A DNA stretch of 45,548 nt from Fidelibacterota bacterium (GCA_013202385.1 JABMOT010000298.1:1-45548); one strand, 5' to 3'. Positions 26,648 to 35,988 are shown, counted from the first letter of the stretch. A program made the numbers and translations. The notes: generated by a model from the letters alone, not told the origin.

Positions 26648-27925
26648 ATGACGACCTATTTTATACGCCGCATTTTACTCATGGTCCCCACCTTCCTGGG
26701 GTCGACAATTCTTATTTTTATCATTCTGCAAATGGCCCCTGGTGGACCGTTAGAGCGCACGATCCAACAGCTGCAGGCCGGAGCCATGCAACAGGGAGAA
26801 GCAGTCGGTAGCGTAGGAGATATTATGAGTGGGGGCAGCTCCGTTCTGCCAGAGTCTGCCATGCGTGAGCTGAAACGGTTTTATGGTTTCGATAAACCTG
26901 TTTACCAACGCTATTTGATTTGGCTTGGGATTTGGCCCAGAGAAATCAAGCATCGCGAAGTAGAATTCAACCCTGGAGAAACCGAACTTAACAAGAACAT
27001 TGGCAGGGGCCAGTACATGACGCTGCGACTTGAAGGTGAGAGCGTTGTTGTACTGGATGAAAAAGGGGAAGTCAGCAAGATCTGGAAGGCCGCCATCGAT
27101 AAGGAAGGATCTAAAGAGAATCAGATCCTCACCACGCTCTTTCAAACTGAATTTTCTGGCATTCTCACAGGCAATCTAGGGACCTCCTATACCTATGACC
27201 AACCCGTCACAGAGGTAATGGCACCCCGATTTAAGGTTTCCATCTTTTTTGGTCTGACTGGAATGTTGCTTACCTATCTGGTTTGTATTCCCCTGGGCAT
27301 TCGAAAGGCTTTGAATCACGGCTCCGCATTTGATTTCTTATCCAGCGTGACCATTTTCATTGCCTATTCCATCCCGGGCTGGGCACTTGGAGGTGTTTTG
27401 TTGGTTTTGCTGGGTGGCGGATCATATTGGGACATTTTCCCGCTCGGCGGTTTTCGTTCGCCCACAGACATTTGGGAGACAATGACTTTCTTGGAACAGG
27501 TCAAAGATCAACTGTGGCATGCTATACTGCCTATTATTGCCTGGTCGATTGGTAGTTTCGCCGGCCTCACAGTACTGATGAAAAACAGTCTGTTGGAAAA
27601 CATTTCGCAGGACTATATCCGCACAGCCTTTGCCAAAGGATTGCAGGAAAAACGAGTCGTCTGGGTACATGCAATCCGCAATTCAGTCATTCCAATTGCT
27701 TCCGGTATCGGAGGGATTATTGGAGTGGTCATTGCAGGATCGTATCTTATTGAAAAGGTTTTCAATATAGATGGCTTTGGAAAGATGGGATTCCAGGCCA
27801 TTCTGGATCGTGATTATCCCATAACCCTGGGTTTTTTGGTTATTGTCGTCGTGATTCGACTTGTGGCCAATATTCTCTCTGATATTGCACTGGCAACTGT
27901 TGACCCCAGGATAAGATTCAGATAA
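26648..27925 (+). CDS. yejB: Peptide ABC transporter permease (YejB-like) with an extra external segment
   Basis: Inner-membrane permease of 425 residues with six predicted helices. The N-terminus (YFIRRILLMVPT...APGGP), IPLGIRKA, the GGSYWDIFPL segment and the terminal VDPRIRF closely resemble YejB. The EAA loop contains RTAFAKGLQEKRVVWVHAIRN. Compared with YejB (about 364 residues) there is an insertion of roughly 70 residues at about 97-170, between YQRYLIWLG and GNLGTSYTYD, rich in charged residues and predicted to face the periplasm. It pairs with the following YejE-like permease. The start is ATG 26648 and no strong ribosome site is seen. Confidence 0.88.
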   Translation: MTTYFIRRILLMVPTFLGSTILIFIILQMAPGGPLERTIQQLQAGAMQQGEAVGSVGDIMSGGSSVLPESAMRELKRFYGFDKPVYQRYLIWLGIWPREIKHREVEFNPGETELNKNIGRGQYMTLRLEGESVVVLDEKGEVSKIWKAAIDKEGSKENQILTTLFQTEFSGILTGNLGTSYTYDQPVTEVMAPRFKVSIFFGLTGMLLTYLVCIPLGIRKALNHGSAFDFLSSVTIFIAYSIPGWALGGVLLVLLGGGSYWDIFPLGGFRSPTDIWETMTFLEQVKDQLWHAILPIIAWSIGSFAGLTVLMKNSLLENISQDYIRTAFAKGLQEKRVVWVHAIRNSVIPIASGIGGIIGVVIAGSYLIEKVFNIDGFGKMGFQAILDRDYPITLGFLVIVVVIRLVANILSDIALATVDPRIRFR

Positions 27926-27950
27926 TGAAAATAGTTTCTCTAACAACAAC

Positions 27951-27987
27951 TCAGGGTGTCATCCTGATCTCGACGAAGGACATTCAG
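27951..27987. repeat. Degenerate dispersed intergenic repeat
   Basis: The sequence around TCAGGGTGTCATCCTGATCT, followed by CGACGAAGGACATTCAGG, closely resembles the intergenic repeat found in many bacteria with core GTCATCCTGAGCTTGTCGAAGGA. Its arms (CCTGA...TCAGG and TCCT...AGGA) can pair as a small hairpin. It sits in the 144-base gap between the two permease genes. The copy at 26585-26608 lies between yejA and yejB. Confidence 0.6.
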
Positions 27988-28069
27988 GTGAAAACCAAGT
28001 GTCAGGCTTCATTTCGGCAGACTCAAAACAGGCTCGGCCCGCAAGACACCCCTCTTAAAAAGTAAGATT

Positions 28070-29122
28070 ATGGCTGAACAACAACAAATTTCCTTATCCA
28101 TTCTTAAAAAACGCTGGCTCAAATTCAAAACACTTAAACGCGGCTACTACTCATTCATTTTGCTGGTCATTCTTTATGGCCTGTCATGGTTTTTACCATT
28201 GCTTATAAACAACCGTGCTCTGGTTGTGAGTTATGAAGGAGAGCTGTCTTTTCCAATCGTATCCGGCTATCATGCCGGAACTGAATTTGGTCAAGATGTT
28301 CCCGGGGAAGCCATTTATCGTGAATTAAAGCAGTCATGGAAACAGGGTGGCAGCGATAACTGGCTCATCATGCCCCTTTATCCATACAGTCCCTATGAAG
28401 ACATAACTGTCCAGGGGAATAAAATGTATGATCCGCCCTCCAGAACGCATTGGCTGGGCACTGACAATACGGGGAGAGATGTATTTTCAAGACTGTGTTA
28501 CGCCTTTAATATCTCCATTTCCTTCGCCCTGGTTCTCACCACCCTTAACTATATCCTCGGTGTTCTCATCGGTGGTAGTATGGGGTATCTGGGAGGTAAG
28601 TTTGATCTCTTTTTCCAGCGTATCATTGAGATATGGTCCAGCCTGCCCATGTTGTTTGTCATTATTATCATCAGCTCAATTATTCGGCCATCCTTTTTTC
28701 TGTTGATATTTATCTATACCATCGTGAACTGGATCGGGATGACCTATCTCATGCGGGCAGAATTTTATCGTGAAAAGTCTAAAGACTATGTGGCGGCCGC
28801 CCTCTCCATGGGACAAACAAATTTCAAGGTCATGTTTAAGCATATACTGCCCAATGCCCTGGTACCAATCATTACCTATTTCCCATTCTCCATTATCGGT
28901 GGAATTTCAGCATTGGTAGGACTTGATTACCTGGGCTTTGGTATGCCCCCACCAACGCCAAGCTGGGGACAGCTTCTTGAAGTGGGGCTTCAAAATATTT
29001 CAAAAGCCTGGATGGTTTTTGCCCCTGTGGGTGCCCTGTTTGTGACCCTCCTGATGGTCATGTTTATTGCTGAGGCTGTACGGGAAGCGTTCGATCCCAA
29101 AGTGTATTCGAGGTTGAGATGA
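28070..29122 (+). CDS. yejE: Peptide ABC transporter permease (YejE-like)
   Basis: Second inner-membrane permease, 350 residues. It matches YejE in layout: an N-terminal helix (YYSFILLVILYGLSWFLP), a long periplasmic loop of about 90 residues with PLLINNRALVVSYEG and the late SRTHWLGTDNTGRDVFSR, then five helices with an EAA loop (AAALSMGQTNFKVMFKHILPNA), a LDYLGFGMP motif and the terminal EAVREAFDPK. The long loop is normal for YejE. The stop overlaps the start of the ATPase (ATGA at 29119), so the two are translationally coupled. Confidence 0.9.
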   Translation: MAEQQQISLSILKKRWLKFKTLKRGYYSFILLVILYGLSWFLPLLINNRALVVSYEGELSFPIVSGYHAGTEFGQDVPGEAIYRELKQSWKQGGSDNWLIMPLYPYSPYEDITVQGNKMYDPPSRTHWLGTDNTGRDVFSRLCYAFNISISFALVLTTLNYILGVLIGGSMGYLGGKFDLFFQRIIEIWSSLPMLFVIIIISSIIRPSFFLLIFIYTIVNWIGMTYLMRAEFYREKSKDYVAAALSMGQTNFKVMFKHILPNALVPIITYFPFSIIGGISALVGLDYLGFGMPPPTPSWGQLLEVGLQNISKAWMVFAPVGALFVTLLMVMFIAEAVREAFDPKVYSRLR

Positions 29123-30597
29123 GTCGCGAAAAACTGGTCGAAGTAAAAGGCCTCAAAACTCGATTCAAAGTTGGCGACGAATGGGCTAAAGCCGTGGATG
29201 GCGTCAGTTTTGATATTTTCAAAGGCGAGACCCTTGGGATTGTTGGTGAGTCGGGTAGTGGGAAATCGGTTACGGTCCTTTCGCTGATTCAGTTGATTCC
29301 AAATCCTCCCGGCGAGGTCTCAGATGGAGAAATCATCTTTAAGGGCGAAAAAATCTTTGATGCCGAAGATTTGGCAAAGGTCAGAACGGCTCCCCCGTAT
29401 AAATATTTTCAAATGATCCCAAAGGATAAGCGTAATTTAGCGGCAGGCGGGTTCTTTGCACTCTGGATGATAATATACAGTCTTTTACCAATTAACGGCT
29501 TTATGTGGGGTCTCCTGTCTCTGATTTTGAATCTAGCTATTATGGTTCACATCTTCTATAATTCCCCCCTTACAAAGGCAATGTCTGAGTTCAGGGAAAA
29601 TATTTACAAGCGCATGTGGGATATCCGTGGAACTGAAATTGCCATGATTTTTCAAGAGCCCATGACCTCATTAAATCCGGTTTTCACCATCGGCATGCAG
29701 ATCATGGAATCTGTAAGACCAACCCTTTTGAAAGAATCACTGAAAGCCTGGTTTGTCAGTCGGGCAAAAAGTCTAAATGCCATGTTGATCAAGGGTCGCT
29801 TACAGACATCCCTGGCTTTCGGGCTGGTCATCTTGTTCTTTACTCGATTGGCAGCAGGATGGACTTTTGCCCCAGTTGATATGATCATTGCCTTTGTGAT
29901 CGGTGGACTGCTACCAACTTTCTCTGCTCTCATTATTCTGGGGGTTGAAAAACTGATCAGCAAGGAATTTAAAGCAGAATACCAACAGCTTTACGATGAG
30001 GCCGTTGGCTTGTTAAATATGGTTGGCATCCCTGATGCTGAAAAACGCATGGGTGATTATCCCCATCAATTTTCAGGAGGAATGCGTCAACGTGTCATGA
30101 TTGCCATGGCTCTGGCTAAAAGCCCATCATTGCTCATCGCAGATGAACCTACCACGGCTCTTGATGTAACCATTCAGGCTCAGATTTTGGATTTAATGCT
30201 GGAGCTAAAGCGGAAGAATGAATCGGCAGCCGTTGTGCTCATCACACACGATCTCGCTGTTGTTGCCGAGACTTGTGAACGAGTAATCGTAATGTATGGC
30301 GGTCTTATTCAGGAAGTTGCTGAAGTGAATGAACTCTTTAACAATCCCCTACACCCTTATACGAATGGATTGCTGGGCTCTATTCCTAGACCAGACCAGG
30401 CACATAAGAGCAATCGACTTCAGACAATTCCAGGCATGGTTCCCAGTATTTTGGACCTCCCAACTGGATGTAAATTCTGCACTCGCTGCACGGTGAAACT
30501 GGACAAGTGTGATACAGAGGAACCACTCTTACAGGAAGTCAGCCCTGGCCATTTTGCACGCTGTTTTGTCGTTCAGGAAGCACAGGTGAAGGCATGA
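29119..30597 (+). CDS. Peptide ABC transporter ATPase with membrane-spanning insertions
   Basis: Oligopeptide-type ATPase (DppD/OppD family) of 492 residues against a usual 320-340. The core is intact: Walker A GESGSGKS (43-50), Q-loop FQEPMTSLNP (about 178-187), signature FSGGMRQR (318-325), Walker B LLIADEP (338-344), H-loop His377, and a C-terminal oligopeptide-type Cys cluster (CKFCTRC). Two extra segments split the nucleotide-binding domain. The first, about 95-160, lies between Walker A and the Q-loop and has hydrophobic spans at 107-123 and 127-147. The second, about 205-285, lies between the Q-loop and the signature and has spans at 229-245 and 253-277. It overlaps both neighbours by 4 bases. 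Confidence 0.9.
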   Translation: MSREKLVEVKGLKTRFKVGDEWAKAVDGVSFDIFKGETLGIVGESGSGKSVTVLSLIQLIPNPPGEVSDGEIIFKGEKIFDAEDLAKVRTAPPYKYFQMIPKDKRNLAAGGFFALWMIIYSLLPINGFMWGLLSLILNLAIMVHIFYNSPLTKAMSEFRENIYKRMWDIRGTEIAMIFQEPMTSLNPVFTIGMQIMESVRPTLLKESLKAWFVSRAKSLNAMLIKGRLQTSLAFGLVILFFTRLAAGWTFAPVDMIIAFVIGGLLPTFSALIILGVEKLISKEFKAEYQQLYDEAVGLLNMVGIPDAEKRMGDYPHQFSGGMRQRVMIAMALAKSPSLLIADEPTTALDVTIQAQILDLMLELKRKNESAAVVLITHDLAVVAETCERVIVMYGGLIQEVAEVNELFNNPLHPYTNGLLGSIPRPDQAHKSNRLQTIPGMVPSILDLPTGCKFCTRCTVKLDKCDTEEPLLQEVSPGHFARCFVVQEAQVKA

Positions 30598-31598
30598 GCA
30601 ACAACACATTAGTAGACGTAAAAAACCTATCCGTTCATTTTCCCGTTCATGGAGGCGTCTTCTCAAAGCGTGTGGCTACAGTAAAAGCAGTAGACGGAAT
30701 TTCCTTTTCTATTGATCGAAAACAGATCGTTGGCATGGTTGGAGAGTCTGGTTGTGGCAAGACAACAGTCGGTCGGGCGATGATAAATATTTTGCGTCAC
30801 GTTTCGCCTGATGTGGAAATCGGAGGCAATATTGAATATCATTTCGACAATAGTATTGTTGATTTTGCTCAATTAAGCGCAGGAGAAATGCGAAAATATC
30901 GATCACGGGTACAGATGATTTTCCAGGATCCTTATGCCTCCTTGAATCCTCGTATGACGGTTGCTCAAATCATCAGCGAACCCCTTCAATTGCATACGAA
31001 AATGAACAACTCAGAACAATCTGATCGGGTTGCATGGCTACTTGATAAAGTTGGATTGCAGCCAGAACAAGCGCGTCGCTTTCCCCATGAATTTTCTGGT
31101 GGTCAGCGCCAGCGCATTGGAATTGCTCGCGCCTTGGCAACAAATCCCGATCTGATTATTTGTGATGAACCCGTTTCAGCCCTTGATGTTTCTATTCAAG
31201 CCCAGGTAATCAATCTGATGATGGATCTTCAGGATGAATTCAATGTATCCTATCTGTTTATTGCTCACGACCTCTCAGTTGTCGAACATATTTCAGATAA
31301 AATCGCAGTGATGTATTTAGGTGATATGGCAGAATATGGGAACGCCCAGGATGTTTATCACCACCCCCGGCATCCCTATAGTAAGGCACTGCTCTCAGCG
31401 GTACCACTCCCTGATCCCAGCCGCAAGAATCGTGAGCGAATCGTATTAAGGGGAGATGTACCAACGCCATTAAATAAACCAAGTGGCTGCGCTTTTAGGA
31501 CTCGCTGCCCCATCGCCGAGGCGTCATGCTCTAAATCCAAGCCCATCTTTGAGGAGCATGCCCCGGGACATCTGGTTGCCTGTCCAATTGTGAAATAA
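30594..31598 (+). CDS. Peptide ABC transporter ATPase (DppF/OppF type)
   Basis: Second ATPase of the importer, 334 residues, normal for the DppF/OppF family. Walker A is GESGCGKTT, the Q-loop [13 protein letters not shown], the signature FSGGQRQR, Walker B LIICDEP, and the H-loop IAHDLSVV. The C-terminal oligopeptide-type extension contains [15 protein letters not shown]. Unlike its partner it has no membrane insertions. In E. coli the Yej system uses one fused double ATPase (YejF); here the two halves are separate genes. It is the last gene of the importer operon. Confidence 0.92.
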   Translation: MSNNTLVDVKNLSVHFPVHGGVFSKRVATVKAVDGISFSIDRKQIVGMVGESGCGKTTVGRAMINILRHVSPDVEIGGNIEYHFDNSIVDFAQLSAGEMRKYRSRVQMIFQDPYASLNPRMTVAQIISEPLQLHTKMNNSEQSDRVAWLLDKVGLQPEQARRFPHEFSGGQRQRIGIARALATNPDLIICDEPVSALDVSIQAQVINLMMDLQDEFNVSYLFIAHDLSVVEHISDKIAVMYLGDMAEYGNAQDVYHHPRHPYSKALLSAVPLPDPSRKNRERIVLRGDVPTPLNKPSGCAFRTRCPIAEASCSKSKPIFEEHAPGHLVACPIVK

Positions 31599-31713
31599 AA
31601 AGGTTTAATTACGGTATTTTTTATATGCAGTACATTACGCGAGGCACAGCAGGGCTTTTATTACCGAAGTATTGATCAAAGCGTTTAATTCATAAAACTG
31701 GGGGTACAACGTT

Positions 31714-33888
31714 ATGAAAAATATTCCCCTGATTCTCCTTTCCATCTCAATTAGCCTGGCCAGTACTATTCAGGTCGTGGATAATCAAACCGGTGCAGCT
31801 TTACCCGGTGTGAATATCACAGTGGTAGGTACACTAGAAGGCCTGAATACAGACCTTGAAGGTAACTTTATACTTGAAGATCGTTATCAGGGTCACAAGT
31901 TTAAATTCTCATACATAGGGTACATTGATACAACTCTAGAGTATATGGATGTTTTAGCACTCAGAGTAATCGCTTTAAATCCTGACATTCTGAATCTAAC
32001 AACGGTTGAGGTGGTTTCCTCAAAGCTGGAATGGGAACACACTGATCTGCCTGCCATTGTAACCGTGCTGCGTACACGCGAAATGATCAACCAGGGAGCA
32101 ACTGAACTACGTGAAGTGCTTGAAAGAGATCCCAGTGTTGTGGTGACTGAAAACAATGGCGGGGAGCAACAGATTTCCATTCGTGGAAGTAATGCCAATG
32201 AAGTCATGATCGTTTATGATGGGATCCCTATGAACTCTGGGTATGGCGGACGTTTTGATTTATCCTGGCTCAACCTGAATGATGTAGAATCAATTTCCAT
32301 TGTTAAAGGGGCTGGCACACTGAGATACAGCTCGGGAGCTTTTGGTGGGGTTGTGGTGATCGAACCCCAAAAGGTGGGTCAATCATCACTCCTTGTAAAT
32401 GCTCAACGAGACGATAAAGATTTGAGTTCCTATAGCGTTTCGGATGTCATTCAATGGAGGAACCTGAGAACCCGGGTCACCTATTCAAGCAGGGAAATCA
32501 TGCCCTTTGGTTCTTATCCCGGCAGCATTCTTTCAAAGAGAAACTTTTTAAACTTATATGCTGGATATGCTTTCAAGGATACCTCAAATATTCTCGGGGT
32601 GAGTCACGTGGACATCAGAGAATCCAGGTCCCCTTCACTTAATTACGAGGATAGCTATCAGGATCAGTATACTCAAATCAGGTACCAAGGGGATCTGGGT
32701 GTATTGCCGCAAATGACAATTCAATTCATGAAAAGGGAAAACAGCAGTCATTTTCGAAATCAAAATGAAGACACCATCTTAAACTCTAGTGATGCAGGCG
32801 AGACCAGTAATCTGGCTGTGATCGAAAATAAAATCCTTGGTAAAGCGCTTATTAATTTTGCCCGGCTTGAACTTAGAAATGATTTTCACACAAGCGAATC
32901 GGAAGAGAATAACGTAAAATGGGATCATCTTACCTTCCACAAGATTGACCTTAAGCAGACACGCTTTGCGGCAACTGAAATCGTTAAATATCGAGCCCCA
33001 CTTCATCTTCTCCTGGTTGATTTTATGGAACTAAACGCTAGTTTTCGCTATGACAAGATTGAATTGAATAAGAGGCACCTTGCTACCTGGGACGGTGATA
33101 CATATATTGATGATACGAGCAATGAAGTTTACGACTATCTGTCTAAGCGCAATGGATTTACCTTGAACAAAACCAGAGAAGCATTGAAATATCAACTCTT
33201 CTACAGCTCTGGCACCAGCATCCGATATCCCAGCATGTACGATGAATATTTGAGGGAGAACACAACCATCGCCAGGTATCAAAATGATGATTTGAAGCCA
33301 GAATTAAATGCATCCCTTGAGTTTGGTTTACAATTAACCCTTCAGCCCAAAGGTCGGTTCAACATCATGGAACTTGTTGATGTTCAGATATCCAGTTTCA
33401 AAAACAGGTATATTGATAAAATATATTATCGAGCTATCCCCAGAGCTTTGCCAACGCCAGTAAACTTTTCAGCGACGACCAACTTGACTGGGTACGAAAT
33501 GTCAACCTCGGCAGCACTTTTCCAGGGTGTTTTAAATGTTTTTGTCGGAACGACTAGGATTGACATTTCGTCTTTTACCATCTTTCCCAACAAACCGAAA
33601 TTTAAAGATGCTGCTGAAGTCGAATTTGCAGTAAAACATGGGAATGTCCGTCTGCAGTATTTCCATGAGGGGAAACAATATTATGCCGGTTCCAGCGATG
33701 GTATTAACTATATGGTTATTGAGTTGCCTGGAAGAGAAAACCTCAATTTATATGCATCGACCAAAATACCAATTCGGGGTAGCGCTATAATTTTTGGTGT
33801 CAGCGTTCAAAACCTGATGTCTGCTTCAAATGCATCCTATTATTTCGATGCGCGTAGCTGGGTCCTCAATTTAGGCTTCAAAATATAG
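31714..33888 (+). CDS. TonB-dependent outer-membrane receptor
   Basis: A 724-residue outer-membrane gated channel. After a signal peptide (about 16 residues) come a carboxypeptidase-regulatory-like beta domain (VVDNQTGAALPGVNI...LNTDLEGNF, about residues 20-95), a plug domain (EVVSSKLEWEHTDLPAIVTVL, QQISIRGSNANEVMIVYDGIPMN, SISIVKGAGTLRYSSGAFGGVV), and a 22-strand-type barrel ending WVLNLGFKI. The layout is typical of FCB-group receptors, but there is no SusD partner beside it. It lies 115 bases after the peptide importer in the same direction and could feed it, though no shared transcript is shown. The ligand is unknown. Confidence 0.9.
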   Translation: MKNIPLILLSISISLASTIQVVDNQTGAALPGVNITVVGTLEGLNTDLEGNFILEDRYQGHKFKFSYIGYIDTTLEYMDVLALRVIALNPDILNLTTVEVVSSKLEWEHTDLPAIVTVLRTREMINQGATELREVLERDPSVVVTENNGGEQQISIRGSNANEVMIVYDGIPMNSGYGGRFDLSWLNLNDVESISIVKGAGTLRYSSGAFGGVVVIEPQKVGQSSLLVNAQRDDKDLSSYSVSDVIQWRNLRTRVTYSSREIMPFGSYPGSILSKRNFLNLYAGYAFKDTSNILGVSHVDIRESRSPSLNYEDSYQDQYTQIRYQGDLGVLPQMTIQFMKRENSSHFRNQNEDTILNSSDAGETSNLAVIENKILGKALINFARLELRNDFHTSESEENNVKWDHLTFHKIDLKQTRFAATEIVKYRAPLHLLLVDFMELNASFRYDKIELNKRHLATWDGDTYIDDTSNEVYDYLSKRNGFTLNKTREALKYQLFYSSGTSIRYPSMYDEYLRENTTIARYQNDDLKPELNASLEFGLQLTLQPKGRFNIMELVDVQISSFKNRYIDKIYYRAIPRALPTPVNFSATTNLTGYEMSTSAALFQGVLNVFVGTTRIDISSFTIFPNKPKFKDAAEVEFAVKHGNVRLQYFHEGKQYYAGSSDGINYMVIELPGRENLNLYASTKIPIRGSAIIFGVSVQNLMSASNASYYFDARSWVLNLGFKI

Positions 33889-33893
33889 TCAGC

Positions 33894-34354
33894 TTAACGT
33901 TGTCTACGCTTTCGCGGTGAATGAATTGACTTCACGTGGGCAACAAATTCGGCCATCGGTAGTGCTGCTATCGTACGTCCAATAAGATCCAGAGGCAGCT
34001 TTTCCGCCTTGCGAAATCGAACACGTGATTTCCCGACATCAATTCGTTTCCCGTTTTCCCATATGCATTATCAAAATCTTTGTACATTTTCTCTAACAGG
34101 TATAGTCCTGATTAATAAGCAGCTATATGGTTTTTTTGTGATGCCAGAGCGGCGAACAGCAGAGGTTGTTTATTGTAGGTGTCCCGATAAACATGAAGGG
34201 GTATTTGACAGGTGATCATCCCCCAGTCCATCAGCTCGTCCTAAACTGCCGGAAGGTTTTTCAAAATGACCTCTCTTACGGCGCCGATCCGCAGGGCTCG
34301 ATCCTCGGTCAGTTCTTTCACAGATGCTGCAACGGTTGTGGCAATCGACTTCAG
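33894..34354 (-). pseudogene. Decayed DUF1801-family gene
   Basis: Reading the minus strand shows a recognisable DUF1801 (YdhG-like) protein broken by several lesions. From about 34354 the frame gives LKSIATTV, then REVILKNLPA, a TAG stop, DELMDWGMITCQIP, LLFAALASQKNH, and a TAA stop. After a frameshift near 34040-34060 a second frame gives KRIDVGKSRVRFRKAEKLPL and LIGRTIAALPMAEFVA, ending in TAA at 33896-33894. The expected ATG is a CTG. The pieces appear in family order over about 153 codons. It accounts for most of the 640-base gap after the TonB receptor and is convergent with it. Confidence 0.85.
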
Positions 34355-34381
34355 CGACTATTTTTAGGGCTCTGCATGGTT

Positions 34382-34531
34382 TTAAATTTTCAATAGCTTA
34401 TCTTGCTTCCAATATTCGATGTTAGGTCTAAATTTGTCGCCAATATGAGTATAGAAAGTAAAACCATCTATTTTTTTTCGCAAAAGCCCAGACTTAGACC
34501 ACTTACCTTTCTGGAGAATGGCTCCTTTTGA
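34382..34531 (-). other. Minus-strand open stretch, possible C-terminal gene remnant
   Basis: Upstream of the DUF1801 pseudogene the minus strand reads about 49 codons ending in TAA at 34384-34382, including WSKSGLLRKKIDGFTFYTHI and GDKFRPNIEYWKQDKLLKI. The composition looks protein-like, but there is no start codon and no family is recognised. Its upstream end runs into the start of the transglutaminase-like gene on the other strand. It may be the tail of a gene once co-transcribed with the DUF1801 gene. Confidence 0.3.
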
Positions 34532-35988
34532 AAAAACAGATTTATCTTGTCTTGCTTACCCTGGTTTGGCTGTTTCTCTCAGGCAGACTCGTCTATACTC
34601 TTTATTTTGATGAATCAAGCTCAGGGAAATATATATCCCTGGCTTCCGGTCTTAGAGAGCTCCCCAGTGAGTCAGAATGGATGAACATCTTTCTGGATGG
34701 TCGCAAAATGGGACACACTGTTTATTCAATTGAGAATCAGGGTGAGACCGGCTACACGATTAAAAGTTCAACAATTCTCAATGTTGTTTTTGGTGGCCTG
34801 GAATCAGAAATTAATCTTGAGAATACCTCTATAATGGACACCTTGTTTAGGATGGAAGCTTTTAATTTCTGGATGGTTTCGGATCAATATTCAACCCATA
34901 TCCGCGGAGAGAAACAGGGCACCAGCATGAAGCTGGAGTTTATTCAAGGACAGGACACCAGTCACAGCGTCATAAAAGTTCCAGAAAACCTATACACCTA
35001 TACGGCCATTCAGCCCATGGTGGCCAGCAAGGGAATCTTGGAGGGTGAAACGATTCGCGTGCCGGCATATGATCCCATGTCCAACGAATTGGCTGATGTT
35101 AGCATCACCCATGAAGGCAAAGAGCTCATAAGTGTTGGTGGCGAAACGCACATTCTTAATAAGCTACGGATAGAATTCAAGGGAATTCCCTCTATCATGT
35201 GGTTGGATGATAATGGTATTACTTTTAAAGAACAGACCATTATGGGGATGACCATGGAGCGAACAACGCCTGAATTGGCTATCGCAAAGAATCAAGCTGC
35301 TGAGGTTGATCTGTTGAACGGTTTTGCTGTAGTCCCGAATTATCCCATTTCAAAGCCCGCTAAACTTAGACAACTCGTAATGGAAGTTTCCGGCATTTCA
35401 GCATCCATATTGGAGGGTCTGAGCTCAAAACGTCAAATCATCCGCAGCAAAAACCCATTGGTTCTTGAGTTGAATCAAACCGCGACAATCGTAAACCCGG
35501 CAGAAATCCAACGTAATCTGCGAGCCTCTGATATGATACAAAGTGATCATGACTTGATTCGACAAAAGACGCACGAAATTTTGATGGGTGTGGATGAACC
35601 CATAGCCATGAGCCGTGTCTTGACAAAATGGGTTTTTAATTATCTTGAGAAAAAGCCTGTTGCCAGCATCTCTGGGGCGGTTGATATTCTGAAAACGGGG
35701 GTCGGTGATTGTACAGAGCACACCACTTTATATACTGCTCTGAGCAGGGCTGCAGGCATTCCAACCAAGATACATATTGGCTTGGTTTATCTACATGGGC
35801 GTTTTCTCTTCCACGCCTGGCCAGTGGTTGCCATTGATGGTGAGTGGGTTGATGTGGATCCCAGTCTGGATCAATTTCCGGCGGATGCCACCCATATTGC
35901 TCTGGTCGAGGGTGATTTTGAAAATCTCACAGACCTGATTCCAGTGTTAGGAAATATTGAAATAAAAATCCTGGAACAGCGCTACTAG
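34528..35988 (+). CDS. Transglutaminase-like membrane-anchored protein
   Basis: A 486-residue protein with an N-terminal signal anchor (LVLLTLVWLFLSGRLVY). A large, mainly beta N-terminal region (about 40-330) precedes a C-terminal transglutaminase-like cysteine-protease fold (about 350-460). The catalytic triad is visible: Cys395 in GDCTEHT, His429 in FHAWP, and Asp444 in DVDPS. It probably acts in the periplasm as a peptidase or acyl transferase. The start is TTG at 34528, with GGAG at 34513-34516. The next gene, an ATP-grasp ligase, starts 57 bases downstream, and such pairs occur in peptide-tagging or amide-bond-forming loci. Confidence 0.82.
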   Translation: MKKQIYLVLLTLVWLFLSGRLVYTLYFDESSSGKYISLASGLRELPSESEWMNIFLDGRKMGHTVYSIENQGETGYTIKSSTILNVVFGGLESEINLENTSIMDTLFRMEAFNFWMVSDQYSTHIRGEKQGTSMKLEFIQGQDTSHSVIKVPENLYTYTAIQPMVASKGILEGETIRVPAYDPMSNELADVSITHEGKELISVGGETHILNKLRIEFKGIPSIMWLDDNGITFKEQTIMGMTMERTTPELAIAKNQAAEVDLLNGFAVVPNYPISKPAKLRQLVMEVSGISASILEGLSSKRQIIRSKNPLVLELNQTATIVNPAEIQRNLRASDMIQSDHDLIRQKTHEILMGVDEPIAMSRVLTKWVFNYLEKKPVASISGAVDILKTGVGDCTEHTTLYTALSRAAGIPTKIHIGLVYLHGRFLFHAWPVVAIDGEWVDVDPSLDQFPADATHIALVEGDFENLTDLIPVLGNIEIKILEQRY

